A stretch of 64,000 nucleotides of DNA from Cornus controversa (GCA_026545225.1 CM048846.1:17217501-17281500), one strand, 5' to 3'; shown: positions 49,788 through 61,435, counted from the stretch's first letter. The notes: generated by a model not told the origin, from the sequence alone. A program made the numbers and translations.

Positions 49788-50658
49788 TGGTACACGAAAA
49801 TATGAAATGCTACGTGGAGAATGGAATGGAAATGTCATTCTGATTCTATGTTTAGTTGCAAATATGAAATGAGGTATGAATGAAATAATTTTAAATCAAA
49901 TTCTCCAAAATATTCCTCTGATAAATAAATTAAACTAACAAATGTGTGGTGGTGGAAGAAGGTGGCGATGTGGAAGTGGTGGCGGGGGGGGGGGGGGGTG
50001 GAGGAAGGTGGTGATGTGGAGGTGGTGCGATAGGGTTGGTGAGGGTGGCGGTGGAGGTGATGGCGATGCGATGTGGTGGCGACGACGGCAGCAACGGTGG
50101 TGGTGGAAGAAAGTGGCTGTGGAGGTGGCGGTGACGACGGCGGCGGTAGCGGTGGTGGAGGAAGATGGTGATATAGAGGTGGATGTGGTGGTGGAGGAAG
50201 GTAGCGATGTGGAGGTGGTGCGGTGGGGCTAGTGGTGGAGATGTGGAGGTGGTGCCCGGTGGTGTGGTGGGGGTGGCGGTGGAGGTGGAGGTGGATGTGG
50301 TGGTGATGGTGGAGAAAGATGGTGGTGGAGGTGGCAGTGGAAGTGGTGGCGATGTGATGTGGCAGCGGAAGTGGTGGAGTAGGAAGGTGGTGATGTGAAA
50401 GTGGTGGGGTGATGGTGGTGGAGGCAGCGGTGGTGGTAGAGTCGGTGATAGTAATGGTGGTAGTGGAAGTGAACAGTTTTTTTGATAATATAATTTTTTT
50501 TTTAATCTTATTAAGAATGGAATACTCATTCTATAGGTTTAACTATAGAATGAATTTTCATTCATATGAATAGATTTTCATTTCAAACCATTCTCATCTT
50601 AAAATTCATACCAAATAAATAAATAAATATTCCATTTCATTTCTTATACCAAACATAA
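49788..50658. mobile_element. TIR-like element containing a G-rich minisatellite
   Basis: The left end GCGTTTGGTACACGAAAATA and the right end, complement ATGTTTGGTATAAGAAATG, are imperfect inverted repeats, followed on both sides by ATGAAATG-type sequence and ATGGAATG motifs. The GTTTGGTA end type is frequent among plant MITEs. The interior is filled by the G-rich array at 49941-50470. No target duplication is certain. Confidence 0.5.
49941..50470 (+). repeat. GGTGG-type G-rich minisatellite
   Basis: About 530 bp of degenerate GGT, GGA and GGC triplet and hexamer repeats on the + strand, including a run of 14 G near 49983-49997. Almost no T-rich or A-rich sequence is inside, in sharp contrast to the surroundings. 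It yields long Gly/Val/Trp-rich or Pro/Thr-rich open frames on both strands, which are repeat artefacts. The strand has strong G-quadruplex potential. Confidence 0.85.
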
Positions 50659-50929
50659 GTAATTACACACTTTTAGTCACGCTAGAATTCTCCCCTCTTC
50701 TTCGAAGGTGGGGACCATTTTGTTACTCCATTGACTATGTACCTCGGCCTCAGACCCAACAAATTTATAAACTTCTGGTGGAGCATCTTTAGAGGAAAAA
50801 AGAAGATCAAACGTGTGAGAGTTGGAATTCCATGTGCAAGTCAAAGAACAAAGGAGGTCTTGGCTAGCCAAATTAGTGATAGAATTGGGTGATGAATTTG
50901 GGGATTCATCGTTTTTTCACTCATCCTTT

Positions 50930-51056
50930 AAAGCTAAGTATTTCAAAACCTCTAGCTTCCAAGATTCATTTTGTAGTCGATGGGCCTCATGGCTATGGCG
51001 TAGTATTCATGCTGCCAAAGATGTATTCGAAAGGAAACCAGTTGTCTCCTAGTACA
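50930..51056 (+). mobile_element. LINE ORF2 fragment
   Basis: The translation FCSRWASWLWRSIHAAKDVFE resembles the segment between reverse transcriptase and the zf-RVT domain of plant L1-type LINEs. A related sequence lies at 59645-59720, where it is followed by a zf-RVT-like stretch. It is too short to name a family. Confidence 0.5.
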
Positions 51057-51089
51057 TATACTCTTTCAAAAAAAAAAAAAAAATCAAAA

Positions 51090-54042
51090 TGTCACGCCCC
51101 TAACACCCTCAAAGACTTGAAATAACAATAAAATTTCAAACCATTCTCAAGAGAAACCTAATTTTGTTCAATATCAACAATAAAGCACCCTAGATTATAC
51201 TTTTTCTTCTTCAATGTGAAAGAGATACATAACTCTCAAGTTAATGTGGAGTAGATATATAACTTCACTCAATACATATTCTAGTGATATGACTCGTACA
51301 CAACGGTACTCAAATCACTCTAAGTGGTGGAGAGATATACAACTAACCCCGGAGACACTTAACCATAACCACTGTTTGAGCTCTCTTGGCTAGCAAATTT
51401 GGTGGACCAGTAAAAGTAGGACACATACACAACATGTCCAACTCCACTAACTCTCAACCATGCACATCAACTCCACACACACCACTACCACCATACACAC
51501 CCATGCATAACCCTATGCACGCATTCACATAAAGAGATTACACCACCTTATACAAACCTGTAATCCTATGCAATCTAGTTATGTGAAAAATTTTGGTGAC
51601 CTAACTATTTATCGATAATTCATACTCACGATTTTTGTGCTAAAAGTTAATTTTTGAACAAAATAAATAATTAATTAATCTAAACCTAACCTAAACTTAT
51701 TTTTCTAAGCATATTCTGACATAAAAAGATTAATTTTTTTTAATTATAATTTTTCATATTTTTCTGAATTTTTTAAATAATTTTTCTTAATTTCTATTAA
51801 TTAAAAATATTAATAATTTCGAACGAACCCAATTGCTGGCCCATAAAATCAAACTTATCAAAATACCCGAATGCGCCAAAACCGGACTCAAAATGGGCTT
51901 GGGGTGAAGTTTCACGGTAACTAGGTTTGCTTTCTTCTTCCTTTTTTCACTTAATAACAGACCCACATGAAGCCTTGTTCGCTACCTTCTATTTTGGCAT
52001 GTTACAACCATTAAAACTAGTCCTAAACCCAATCAAATTGACCCAAATCTTATTTCAATCAACTTCCCATGAATCAAACTACTTTAGGAACAAAAATATC
52101 ATCAATTCTATAATCCTCATCAAATGCCTATGATTTCTTATGGTTAATCTAAGTCATATACCATTCATATATACACACATATATACACATACATTACTCT
52201 TATTAATAAAGTGTTACCTAAAACTTGAGATCAAAAAATTATTCCACAGATGTATTAATCAATCCTTGCATCATACACAATTATATATCCATAAATCAAC
52301 GATCACATAATCTTACACACATATAACCATGTATCTAATTTGTTTTCTTCATTATTTAATTATCATAATTAATTAAAAATATACTAGGTTATAATAATTA
52401 TTGTAAAGAAGTTCGAACACCATTTACTTAAATTCTTCACATGATTGTTTACTTGTGAGGTAATTACCTCTCTTCAATTCTCCTCTTCTTTTTCTTCAAT
52501 TCTTCTCTACTTTGCCTACAAAGAATATTATGAAACCCCAATAACCATTGCTGTCAACTTAAATATTAGTGGTGTTTTTTCTTATTTGACAACTAAATTA
52601 ATATATTTTTAATTTACTTTATTCCAATATGAACTAGTAGACTATTTCCAAATATTATTTCAATTGACTTGAAATTATATTATTATTTTATAATAATATC
52701 CTCTAGAAAATTTTTATTTACTTATTTAATTTTAGGATTATTAAAACAGATTAAGTCCTCTTTGGGAGAACGTCTACAATACACTTGGTGTAAGTATACT
52801 GGGTGAATTTCATCGTATGTGTTTAATATGTATTATAAGGTCCTGTTTGGATTGGCTTTTGAAAAGCAGCTTTCGGCTTTTCAAGTTCAAAAGCAGTTTT
52901 GGAGATTGTTTGGATTGGTAAGGTGGAAGAGCTTCGGAATCCAAAAAGAGGGTTTAAAGGAAGTTGGGGGGGTACCAGCTTCCTGATTTAGGTTCTGCTT
53001 CTCTTTTTCTTCTGCGTAAAAGCCGGAGCAAAAGATTTGCCAAACAGGGCCTAAGACTCATTACACGTACAACATATATGACCCAAATTCACCCGGTGTA
53101 TTTACACTGGACATAACATAGATCTTCTCCTGGTTTGGAAAGAAAATACGAAGAGAATTCTGTTTACAAAACAGTTTTAGTAAAACACAGTACCATTTTT
53201 AGTAAAACACAGTACCATCAACTTCAAAAATCTACCATAAATTCAAAACTCAACTATTTTGAACTAAATAAAAACTTGTAAATTCTTTAACAAGTGTACT
53301 TTAATATCTCAAATTTTTATTTACAAATTACAAGTCAAATTATAAGAATATCAACCCTAAAACCATATTCATATTGTTCAATTCAGTTTTTCAGCACAAG
53401 AATTATCTTCAAAAAACTAACAAACCTTCAAATAATTTCATGCTCAACAAAGTAGTTTAACAACTTAAATCCACATTTCTCATATGAAGAAACATTTATA
53501 ATTTTTTTTAATTTAAACAACATTTTCAAAAGTTGAGAAAGTTAGAAAACTTACCTATTTGAAGTTTTTCCTAATTTCTCCATTCATTCTTTCTTTCTTT
53601 CTTCTCTTGCTGTGTCTCCTTTTTTTTTTTCTTTCTATTACATATATGTTATATATATAAATAATATCAAGAGAAAATATATAAATATTATATACACATG
53701 GCCTTCTTTCTCAAGACCACTCATGCATGATAACTTGTGTAATGCATTTTCTTGATTTGTTCAATATATTTTCTTTTCTGTCAACACTTGTCACTATAAA
53801 ATCTATCCAACTTCCAACTTTCCTAAATTTATTTATTTTATTTTTCTACCCACTTTTCTAATTTATTTTCTATAATCTAACTACCATTATAATATTTTAC
53901 ATATATAATCAAAATCCTTTAACATTATTTTATTTTATTTTATACTTTCTATCAACTTAATATATCTTTCTATTTGATTTAAAATTTCATATTTCACCAC
54001 CATTACTAATTAAAGGACTTCATTTAAAATTCCGGATTTTAC
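51090..54042 (+). mobile_element. Probable large solo LTR (Gypsy type) with nested MITE
   Basis: The start TGTCACGCCCCTAACACC and the end CCGGATTTTACA resemble the ends of plant Gypsy LTRs. There is no coding content between them. The flanks CAAAA on the left and TCAAA on the right nearly match, so the 5-bp duplication is not secure. A second, short piece of the same start lies at 60243-60351. The Tourist MITE at 52839-53051 is inserted in it. Boundaries are tentative. Confidence 0.45.
52839..53051. mobile_element. Tourist-like (PIF/Harbinger) MITE
   Basis: 213 bp with 12-bp ends GGTCCTGTTTGG and CCAAACAGGGCC, flanked by the trinucleotide duplication TAA at 52836-52838 and 53052-53054. Size, ends and duplication are typical of Tourist elements. 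No coding content. Confidence 0.83.
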
Positions 54043-54224
54043 ATCAAATTTAAGAAAACATACAAGTGGGTCATATATTTGAATGAATCCCAATAAAGAC
54101 TATTCTTCCAGTTGAATCTATATCAAATGAATGTCCCTTTCAAAATAAATACCCTTATTAGCTTTTTCACATACTAGCATTTTAATGTAGTGTTTCAATG
54201 TAAAATTTCAATACAAGAATCTAA
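54043..54224. other. Short intergenic stretch
   Basis: No feature is seen between the end of the probable solo LTR and the start of the duplicated block. Confidence 0.5.
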
Positions 54225-54814
54225 ATCCACTAGGCCATTAATTAGGAAAATAGGATATTTGAACAAATTTCTTGTCATGTGACTTCTCTTATTGGTTCCT
54301 TGAATTGATAAAAGTTCATATTTTTATCATCATTTTGTTAGGGATGTCATTTTAGAACATGATCGATCAGGATTATAACTCTTAATTTGTTAGTTCTATG
54401 AAACATATACTATTTCCCTCATCCAGAAAATGCAGCACAAGATATATAAAGTTAAGTGCATGAATTGATTATCAATCACTTGTGATAGGTCTTATTACAA
54501 GACATTACCATGACATCATGTTGTGGGGGCTTACCGCTCCATTCACATAAAAATAAAATCGGATTAGTCCGATCGGTCTTTAAATCATTATTCTATAAGT
54601 AAATGGACTCAAGTTACATACATTTTAGTTGTGATACACGTGCCGATATTGACTAGTTTGATTAATTTTTTGTGAGTAAAGTGTGACAACAACATAATGT
54701 AACATCATGCTGATGTTAATGTCACATCTCACTCACAAAATCAAGTCAGACTTGTTCGATTTTCGACCACCAAATCATTATTCTGCGTACAATAACTAAT
54801 ACGTACCCAAAGTG

Positions 54815-55660
54815 TTATTTCACACATACGTTGTGATGTTTGATAATCGTGTCCAAGATCTCCTTCCTGGCCCTCGTTAGATTACAACTACAATTATCAT
54901 TTTGTTCAATCAAATTCTCAATGGTTAGCGTAAACTCACCCAGCTTCTTCTTGATCTCACCTATAGCCAGTGTCATAGCCGCCTCATTTCCAAGATCAAA
55001 ATCAGCATTGTTCAACAGTGACTCAATCCTACTTTTCAATTTCTCCACAAGTTTTTGAATGTCGTCCAACTGCCAGATTGCAAATTGAGTCTCATTCCTT
55101 AATGGACGAACAATCTCTCCTTGTCCTTTCAATCTGTCCGTAGCCTTACCCTTCTTAGCTTCTAATTTCTCTAACATTGAGTTTTGCTTTTCATACACAG
55201 ATTGAAACATCAAGGACAACTCTTCATTGAATGGGTCACCGGCAGTCTTGAAATTCTTCAATTCCTGCTGCAGCGTCCTGGCGTAGCTTTTCCTCCTGCA
55301 ATTGAAGCATCGTCGGCTCTGTTGTTGCTCAAATTGCTGTATAGCGACTTGAATCGTCAATTGGCTGTCCCGGGCACGATTGAGGCACTTCTCGAGAGCA
55401 TTACAGAGTTGCAAAATCTGAAGACTGTTATCGAAGTAGTCCTTCACAAGATGGAACAGGTCATCATTATTCAATATATCCATTATGAATTTGAGAATGA
55501 CTTGGACCATTTGTTGATTCATGTAGAGGAAGCAGTTTGTGAGCTCAATCCCGTCGCCCACTGCGAGGGTGTTGCTCACTCGGCTGCTGCTTTGCCCACA
55601 CGCGGCCTCGTTGCAGCTCAGATCGGACTCCACCTCTATTTTGCTAGACCAACCACCCAT
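54815..55660 (-). CDS. UPF0496 (DUF677, At4g34320-like) protein lacking the membrane segment
   Basis: An intronless minus-strand frame of 281 residues, start ATG at 55660-55658 and stop TAA at 54817-54815. The N-terminal half carries family motifs (TNCFLYMNQQMVQVI, LVKDYFDNSLQIL, CNALEKCLNRARDSQL and [10 protein letters not shown]). The C-terminal half is the conserved helical tail (AIWQLDDIQKLVEKLKSRIESLL and AIGEIKKKLGEFT). Typical members are about 90 residues longer and have a central pair of hydrophobic segments. Here the sequence passes straight from LEKLEAKKGK to the C-terminal half with no hydrophobic stretch, so the product would be soluble. A further 39-bp in-frame deletion relative to copy 2 lies at this junction. 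The family's function is poorly known. It could be a young pseudogene that is still open. Confidence 0.85.
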   Translation of the reverse strand: MGGWSSKIEVESDLSCNEAACGQSSSRVSNTLAVGDGIELTNCFLYMNQQMVQVILKFIMDILNNDDLFHLVKDYFDNSLQILQLCNALEKCLNRARDSQLTIQVAIQQFEQQQSRRCFNCRRKSYARTLQQELKNFKTAGDPFNEELSLMFQSVYEKQNSMLEKLEAKKGKATDRLKGQGEIVRPLRNETQFAIWQLDDIQKLVEKLKSRIESLLNNADFDLGNEAAMTLAIGEIKKKLGEFTLTIENLIEQNDNCSCNLTRARKEILDTIIKHHNVCVK

Positions 55661-55901
55661 TGTGCTATCAAACTTGGATTCAATTAGAGAGAAACTATAC
55701 GAAATTTGAAAGCTTGGGGGTGTGTTAAATATGAAGATGGATAGTGGGTATGACTACAATCACCATGCGCTCAAGTTTTCAGCTGCAATGATAGACGTAG
55801 ACTAGTTCTTCTTTTCAAAGAATGAATACAATACTCCGAAGGTATTTATAACATGACACGTATGTACCTTGAAATATTGTATAATTTCTCTTCCTCAAAT
55901 C

Positions 55902-56114
55902 AGATGAAAAGATAGAAAATTGTTAAAATAATTTTAGGCTTAGATTAGGTACGGAGAAATTGTTTTATAAGTGAGGTCCAACCCCAATCTAAGCCTAATA
56001 TTATTTTAACAATTTCTATCTTTTTATCTACTTAGACTTGGATTTTGGTGCCCTTTTAAGTATCATTTATCATTTTCCATATTTAAATTCGGGTGGAACT
56101 CACTTATAAAACAA
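55902..56114. repeat. Nested foldback upstream of the UPF0496 gene
   Basis: Arms 55902-55946 and 55986-56029 are near-perfect complements of about 44 bp (left arm starts AGATGAAAAGATAG). A second pair, 55960-55975 and 56099-56114, is a perfect 16-bp inverted repeat (TTGTTTTATAAGTGAG). The same structure, slightly degraded, lies upstream of copy 2 (63256-63490). Confidence 0.75.
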
Positions 56115-56342
56115 TTTCTATCTTTTCATGTGCTAAGCCGAAAAGGACATCTCAAACTCAATTCCAACTCCCTCTGGACCATCGAACCCAATTTCTCCTG
56201 GATCCTTGTACAACCAAGTCCAAAGTACTTCAAATTGACCCCAATTTAGAAAGTATGCTAGGGTGATATGACAAATTTGAAAAAAAAATAGATACAGATA
56301 TGATAATAATACGTCAAATAAATAAAAATATGATATTAGAGT

Positions 56343-56522
56343 AATGATTTTTTGTTCACCGGTGAACAAAAAAATTTCTACACACCAATCATAGTGGTCA
56401 TCAAATATGATCTAAGAATCATTGTGTATCCTACACACTAAGCATATTGACCGTAAGATCATATCCAAAGGTCATCCTTGGTGTGTAAAAAATTTCTTAT
56501 TTACCATTAAGCAATATATTAT
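56343..56522. mobile_element. Foldback MITE (CACACCAA type), copy 1
   Basis: The left arm runs from ATGATTTTTTGTTCACC through CTACACACCAATCAT. The right arm is its imperfect complement, from TTGGTGTGTAAAAAATTTC to about 56520. The duplicated counterpart is at 63720-63893. No coding content. Confidence 0.65.
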
Positions 56523-58002
56523 TGATAAGCAATGAATATTACATATTCAATGTCCCTAAAATTATATGAATTAGTGTCTTAGTAATATTTATTTCATGTT
56601 TTTATTAATAATTTTAATCTTTTTATAATTTCAGGTGATTAAGGGTAATTCTGATTAATAATGGTCAAATTGGGTTACAGATGATGCTCATTTAGTAAGA
56701 AGCTGAAGTTTGACCCTTGAGAGATATGTTTATATTAAAGATCCAAACTAAATGGACTGAAGAAATGGGTTGGAAATGAATTTAAATGAAGAAAATGAGC
56801 ACGAGTCTATTCATATTGAAGATTGGGCCAATTCAGGCTTAAAAAATTCTGGACCCATTTTGGTATTCAAATCATAACTCCATACACGATTGTCAAAACG
56901 ACCCAAACTACACGTGGGTTGAAGGAAATTCAATTATGTACAATTTCATATTTCACAAACATTTCTTAAAACGGACGTTTATGGCAACTTTCTGCCCTAT
57001 TTGCGCAGCTGTCACTTTTTGGGCGCAAATTGCACTTTGTGAGGCGCATGTGCCATTTTCTTATATGCACTTGCTACTTTGGGGAGGCCAAGTGTCCCGT
57101 TGGTTTTGTTTCTCAAAGTAAAAATGAAAAAAGGAGAGAAAACTAGATATTCAAGAGAGAAGAAAGACAGAGAAATACAAAGGCGATTCGTGACGATACA
57201 ACAATAGGATGGCGATTTCATCATCGTTTAATCTTGGACATCCGATCATGAGATGCTAAACACCATTTCGGTGAAGTGACATAACCCTAACCTGTCTTTC
57301 AATGTTTTAAGTTATATATTAATTTGGAAATGATTTACTTTGTGCATTGATTGTATAATCGAGACATAAACAATAGCTGTGCTATTGCTTTCAATTTGAA
57401 TGTATTGATTCATTGCACATTTATTCTTGTTCTTGTAGAATGAATTCAAATTTGCAATGATTAGGGTTTGGTTCTTTTCAACTTCTGTGATTTTGTTAAG
57501 ACAGGTTATACAATAATTTTCACACATCGTTCAATTTAGATTTTTGATAATTCATACTAAGTAAAAATGGGTTATCACATCATTAGTTAGTCAGATGTAT
57601 AAGTCATGCTAAGCGAAGACGAGTTATGCTTAATTGAATGTTGAACGAATTCTCTTGATATAATTGAAGTGGACTTGTAACCATTCTTTTCCGAATGCAT
57701 AGATTAAACTTCCCAAATTAGTACAATTGTCATTGTCAGAGGGTTAGTGGTGAAGTCAATTCCCAGGACTCTCTTCCTGATTAAATTTCATAACATCAAT
57801 TTATATATAACTTTAATTTTTCTCAATTAAAATCAACATCAAACATCAACAATTAGTTTCCAATTATTTTAGAATTAATTCAAGACTAAGTAACATAACA
57901 ATTCAACCTTGCAAGTCCTTGAGGTTCGACAACCTCTATATAGCCCTATCCTGCGAGGACTCGTTTTATTGCGAGTGGTTTAGTAGAATTGAAACCACAT
58001 CA
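56523..58002 (+). mobile_element. Solo LTR with perfect 5-bp duplication and empty site in the paralogous copy
   Basis: 1480 bp with ends TGATAAGC and CCACATCA, flanked by ATTAT at 56518-56522 and 58003-58007. In the second duplication unit the flanks are joined directly (GATATCATTTCTG near 63890-63902), which shows the pre-insertion state. No coding content. The last 110 bp contain GGTTCGA and GCGAGT motifs, shared with the solo LTR in the NLR intron. Confidence 0.9.
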
Positions 58003-58152
58003 ATTATTTCTGTATTATATTATACATAAAAAATTAACTTCTATTCTTTAACCATACAATAAATGTACTTAAAAGCAATTATGCAAAATATTAGGTCATG
58101 AAATGGGGGATTTATAGTTTTTTTAGTTAGCCTTAAAACTAAATATTTTCAA

Positions 58153-59625
58153 GGGTAAAGTGCAAAAAATACCCCCGCTATATACAGAATGTGCAAATCC
58201 TCCCCTCGCATTCAATTAACATCCCTACAGTTTCAAAATTATTCAAATAAGGACAAATGAACAATTTACCTGTACCAAAATTAGAAAATGACTAAAATAC
58301 CCTTATGGTATAATAAAAATAAAAACATATATGTAAAAATGTCCAAAAAGAACAAGGATTATAACGATGTAGTGAGCCTCTCCTTGCATTTTGTACTCTT
58401 TATATATATATATATATATAACGTATCTATACATGTCTTACTGATATTCATCAACAATACCCATTCATTACATTGCCTACCGAACCACTGCAAACAACCA
58501 CCGTAAACCACCACTACCACCACTCCCAATGATGGCCATTGGCCACTACCTATTTCCTTTCAATCTCAAACCCAAATCAGTAAACTCATCTACCAAATCA
58601 GTAAACCCATCTATTTTCTTTAAATCTCAAACCCAAATCAATTAACCATCTATTTCCTTTCTTGATTGGCTTATTATCTAGGAATAAATTTTGAGTCTAA
58701 ATGCCTAACCTTGATCGATAGAAAACATAGAAGACCTCTGACAAAAATAAAAACTCTCTGTTTTTTTATTTAAGATAAATGGATAACTTTTAGTTTGCTG
58801 AATCTACATTCCAAGCAAATCAAATTCACTTAATTGGGGTATTGAATCACACATTGAGGCACGAATTGAACTTGTTTGGAGAAAGAATGTTGTTGGAGTT
58901 TTGGGTTTCTCCTAATTTGTCGCCGGTGACCGCCATTGTTTCCGGCAAGAATCGAGAGAGAGAGAGAGAGAGAGAGTTTTTTTTCCCTTAAGTCAAGAGA
59001 AAGAGTTTGTGTGGGTTCTCTTCTAATCAGCAACCATTTTGTGTCTTTGATCACATGGGAGCAGCATGTCACAGTGCCTATATATATTGTACCCCAAAAT
59101 TTTAAACCCACGACACGTGTGTGTGTGTGTGTATATATATATATATGCCCGCTGTAATTCAGTTTGTATAAAAGACACAATTTGATGATTGTGGGTATAT
59201 ATATTTATACATATACATAGAATCGAAAAAGGAAATTAATGAAGTGAAAAAAAAAAGTTTATATATATATATGTGTGTGTGTGTATATTGTATGTTTCTA
59301 TCTTGGCTGTATATATTATGTATGCACAATTTATTTGTTGGAAAAATCAAGTTGCGTGAGAGAGAATTTAGAGAAGAGAGAATCAGAAGAGATAGAGAAA
59401 TTAGTTAGGGAAAGAGGGGCATTGTGGCCATTAAAAAAGGGTAATTTTGAAAGTTTTAAGTAAGATTTGACGGTCAACGATCATATTTGAACGAAATCTT
59501 GTTAGAGGGAGGTATTTGCACATAATTTTTAAACTGTAAAGAGATATATGCAAGTACATAACCGAAAGAGTGTTTTTTTTGCACATTCTGTACTTAGCAA
59601 AAATATCTTTTTTTACACTTAATCC
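58153..59625. mobile_element. MULE-like element with long inverted repeats
   Basis: The left arm (GGGTAAAGTGCAAAAAATAC, then ATACAGAATGTGCAAAT) and the right arm at 59490-59625, complement TAAGTGTAAAAAAAGATATT then GTACAGAATGTGCAAA, are imperfect inverted repeats of about 120 bp. The 1.2-kb interior holds (TA)n, (GA)n and (TG)n tracts (58402-58421, 58954-58976, 59119-59146, 59260-59284) and no recognisable protein. Confidence 0.6.
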
Positions 59626-59639
59626 TATTTCCAAACCTC

Positions 59640-59935
59640 TAGAATTCATCGTGTAGTCGAAAGGCCTCATGGCTGTGGCGTAGTACTGATGCTGCTAAAG
59701 ATGTCTTCGGAAAGGACATTTGGAAGTTGAGAGTTTCCCAAAAAAATTAATTTTTTATTTGACAATGCTTTCATGATAGGATCCCAGTGAGGTTGATTTG
59801 TTTGGAAAAAGGCATTGTTGCTGAGACAACTTGTCCAATCTGTGAAGCAGAACCAGAAACTCCTTGGCTATGCCAAGGTCTTGATCTTCATTGTAAACCA
59901 GTTGTCTCTTAAAACATACTCCTTCTTACCCAAAA
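59640..59935 (+). mobile_element. LINE fragment with zf-RVT-like segment
   Basis: A broken translation includes ASWLWRSTDAAKDVFGKD, then RIPVRLICLEKGIVAETTC with PICEAEPETPWLC, which fits the zf-RVT zinc-binding domain found after reverse transcriptase in plant LINEs. Stops interrupt the frame. Confidence 0.65.
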
Positions 59936-60242
59936 TTCATGGCATCTTGGGAAGTTCAATTTTTTATGATGGAATTCACTTTTTATAGTAATAATGAATG
60001 AATTTACACATTAATTATTATTTAAAAGTTAGTGTTATTATTATATAGTGAGACCAACTTTTAGGATAATGGAATTTGAAAAGGGTAGTTTAGGAATCAT
60101 ATAAAAGATAGTACATCTATTTTAAAAAATAGACATGTATTTTGGGATATCCCAAAATGAAATAGTGGATTAAAATTATGGGACGGAGGGAGTATAATCT
60201 TTTATCGAAAGGATGTGCAAAGAGTTAGTGAGACAATTTAAA

Positions 60243-60351
60243 TGTCACACTCCGACACCCATAGGGACGTGAAATCACAACAAAATCTCAAATCATTTTT
60301 AAGAGAAATCTAATTTTGTCCAATATCAACAATAAAGCACTCTAGATCCCT
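60243..60351 (+). repeat. Fragment of the LTR family seen at 51090
   Basis: About 110 bp similar to 51090-51195 (TGTCAC start, then AAGAGAAA-x-CTAATTTTGT and CAATATCAACAATAAAGCAC). The remainder of the LTR is absent. Confidence 0.7.
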
Positions 60352-60394
60352 GTCTCCGAGTTATATAATATAAAAACTCCATCATATAGGTCTG

Positions 60395-60640
60395 TTAGTA
60401 ATTGTTTTTGTTAGTAATTGAAAACACGTTTTGTAACGAAAATGTGTTTTAAGTTTTTTTTAAAATTTTTTTCGTAACCGAAATACAATAAAAACACCAA
60501 AATATTGTTTTCAATTTCGGCTCAAAATTTTAAAACGTTTTGACACTATTCAAAACACAACGAGCTGTACCAAACATGCTTTGTTTTTACAGTACCGCAA
60601 CAAAATAGAATAAATAAAAATAAAATGCATACCAAATTGG
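60395..60640 (-). mobile_element. MITE related to 25577-25848, opposite orientation
   Basis: The complement reads GGTATGCATTTTATTTTTATT, then the shared interior motifs (TTTGAATAGTGT, AAAACGTTTTAAAATTTT, TTTTGGTGTTTTTATTG). The terminal repeats are more degraded than in the other copy. Confidence 0.6.
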
Positions 60641-61435
60641 CCGCTAGTTCAAAACTCTGGTTAATACAAGGACAATCTCAAAATAGATAATAGCTCAAAT
60701 CTTCGTACCAAGTCTCCAAGAACAAAATATTTTACGCCTACTTACTTATTTTCTGTGACTTGTTCACCAGACTTGGGACCTGAGAAAGGTTTTGTAACAA
60801 GGTGAGCTCAAAAAGCCTAATAGGTTCTCTATATTCGATGAAATACAAATGTTTCTCTTTAATAGCGTAGAAAATTAAATTTCATTTAACCCATGCAGAA
60901 AAAATTAATTGAACAAATAGAAATAGACAACAGAATATAATAAGAAAATAATATCATTTGATTAGTGTATTATCCAAACTTTATTTTCTATTTCAATTTG
61001 ACACAAGTTCTATAATTAACACATAAAAGAGTAATTGAATAATTTATCTAAAATAAAAAATTCGAGAAAATAACCAATAACATAGTTAGTCAATCAATAT
61101 GTACCTTAAGCATCTTTAGGACCTTTCGCCCATACCGCTTTACGGGCTCATACTCAGATACAGTGAAAAAGCTCTATTAAAATCCGAGCTGTTTAGAGTT
61201 TTTAATTCAGGAGAAACTCTTACTCTACCTATTTAGTGCGAGACGCGTACACATTTGAGAGACCAAGTCTAAATCCAATGTAAGAAAATAATATTCAATA
61301 AACATGACCAAACTGTTTTTCTCAACACAACCAATGTTCGAAAATTCACTAAAAATCAAATATTTAGTTTTTGATAGAATACAATTTTAAAGAAACCTCA
61401 TTATGTCTATTTTCTTTTTCAAAATTTTAGTACTA
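60641..61435. other. Intergenic stretch before duplication unit 2
   Basis: AT-rich, with no gene. It belongs to the end of duplication unit 1. Confidence 0.5.

Larger units (their letters stand above)
54225..61435. repeat. Tandem duplication unit 1 (about 7.2 kb)
   Basis: Sequence from 54225 recurs from 61436: the 3' flank, the UPF0496 reading frame, the upstream foldback, the MITE at 56343 and the sequence after the solo LTR at 58003-58112. The second copy still matches at the window end, so the unit is at least this long and is best read as a tandem duplication with its breakpoint near 61436. Confidence 0.8.

Noticed and set aside
49930..50529. A 199-residue Pro/Thr/Ser-rich frame and Gly/Val-rich frames opposite it
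   Set aside because: Pure translation of the G-rich minisatellite.
55184..55687. A 167-residue + strand frame, with a near copy at 62658-63044
   Set aside because: Antisense to the UPF0496 frame. Its conservation in both copies simply reflects the duplication.
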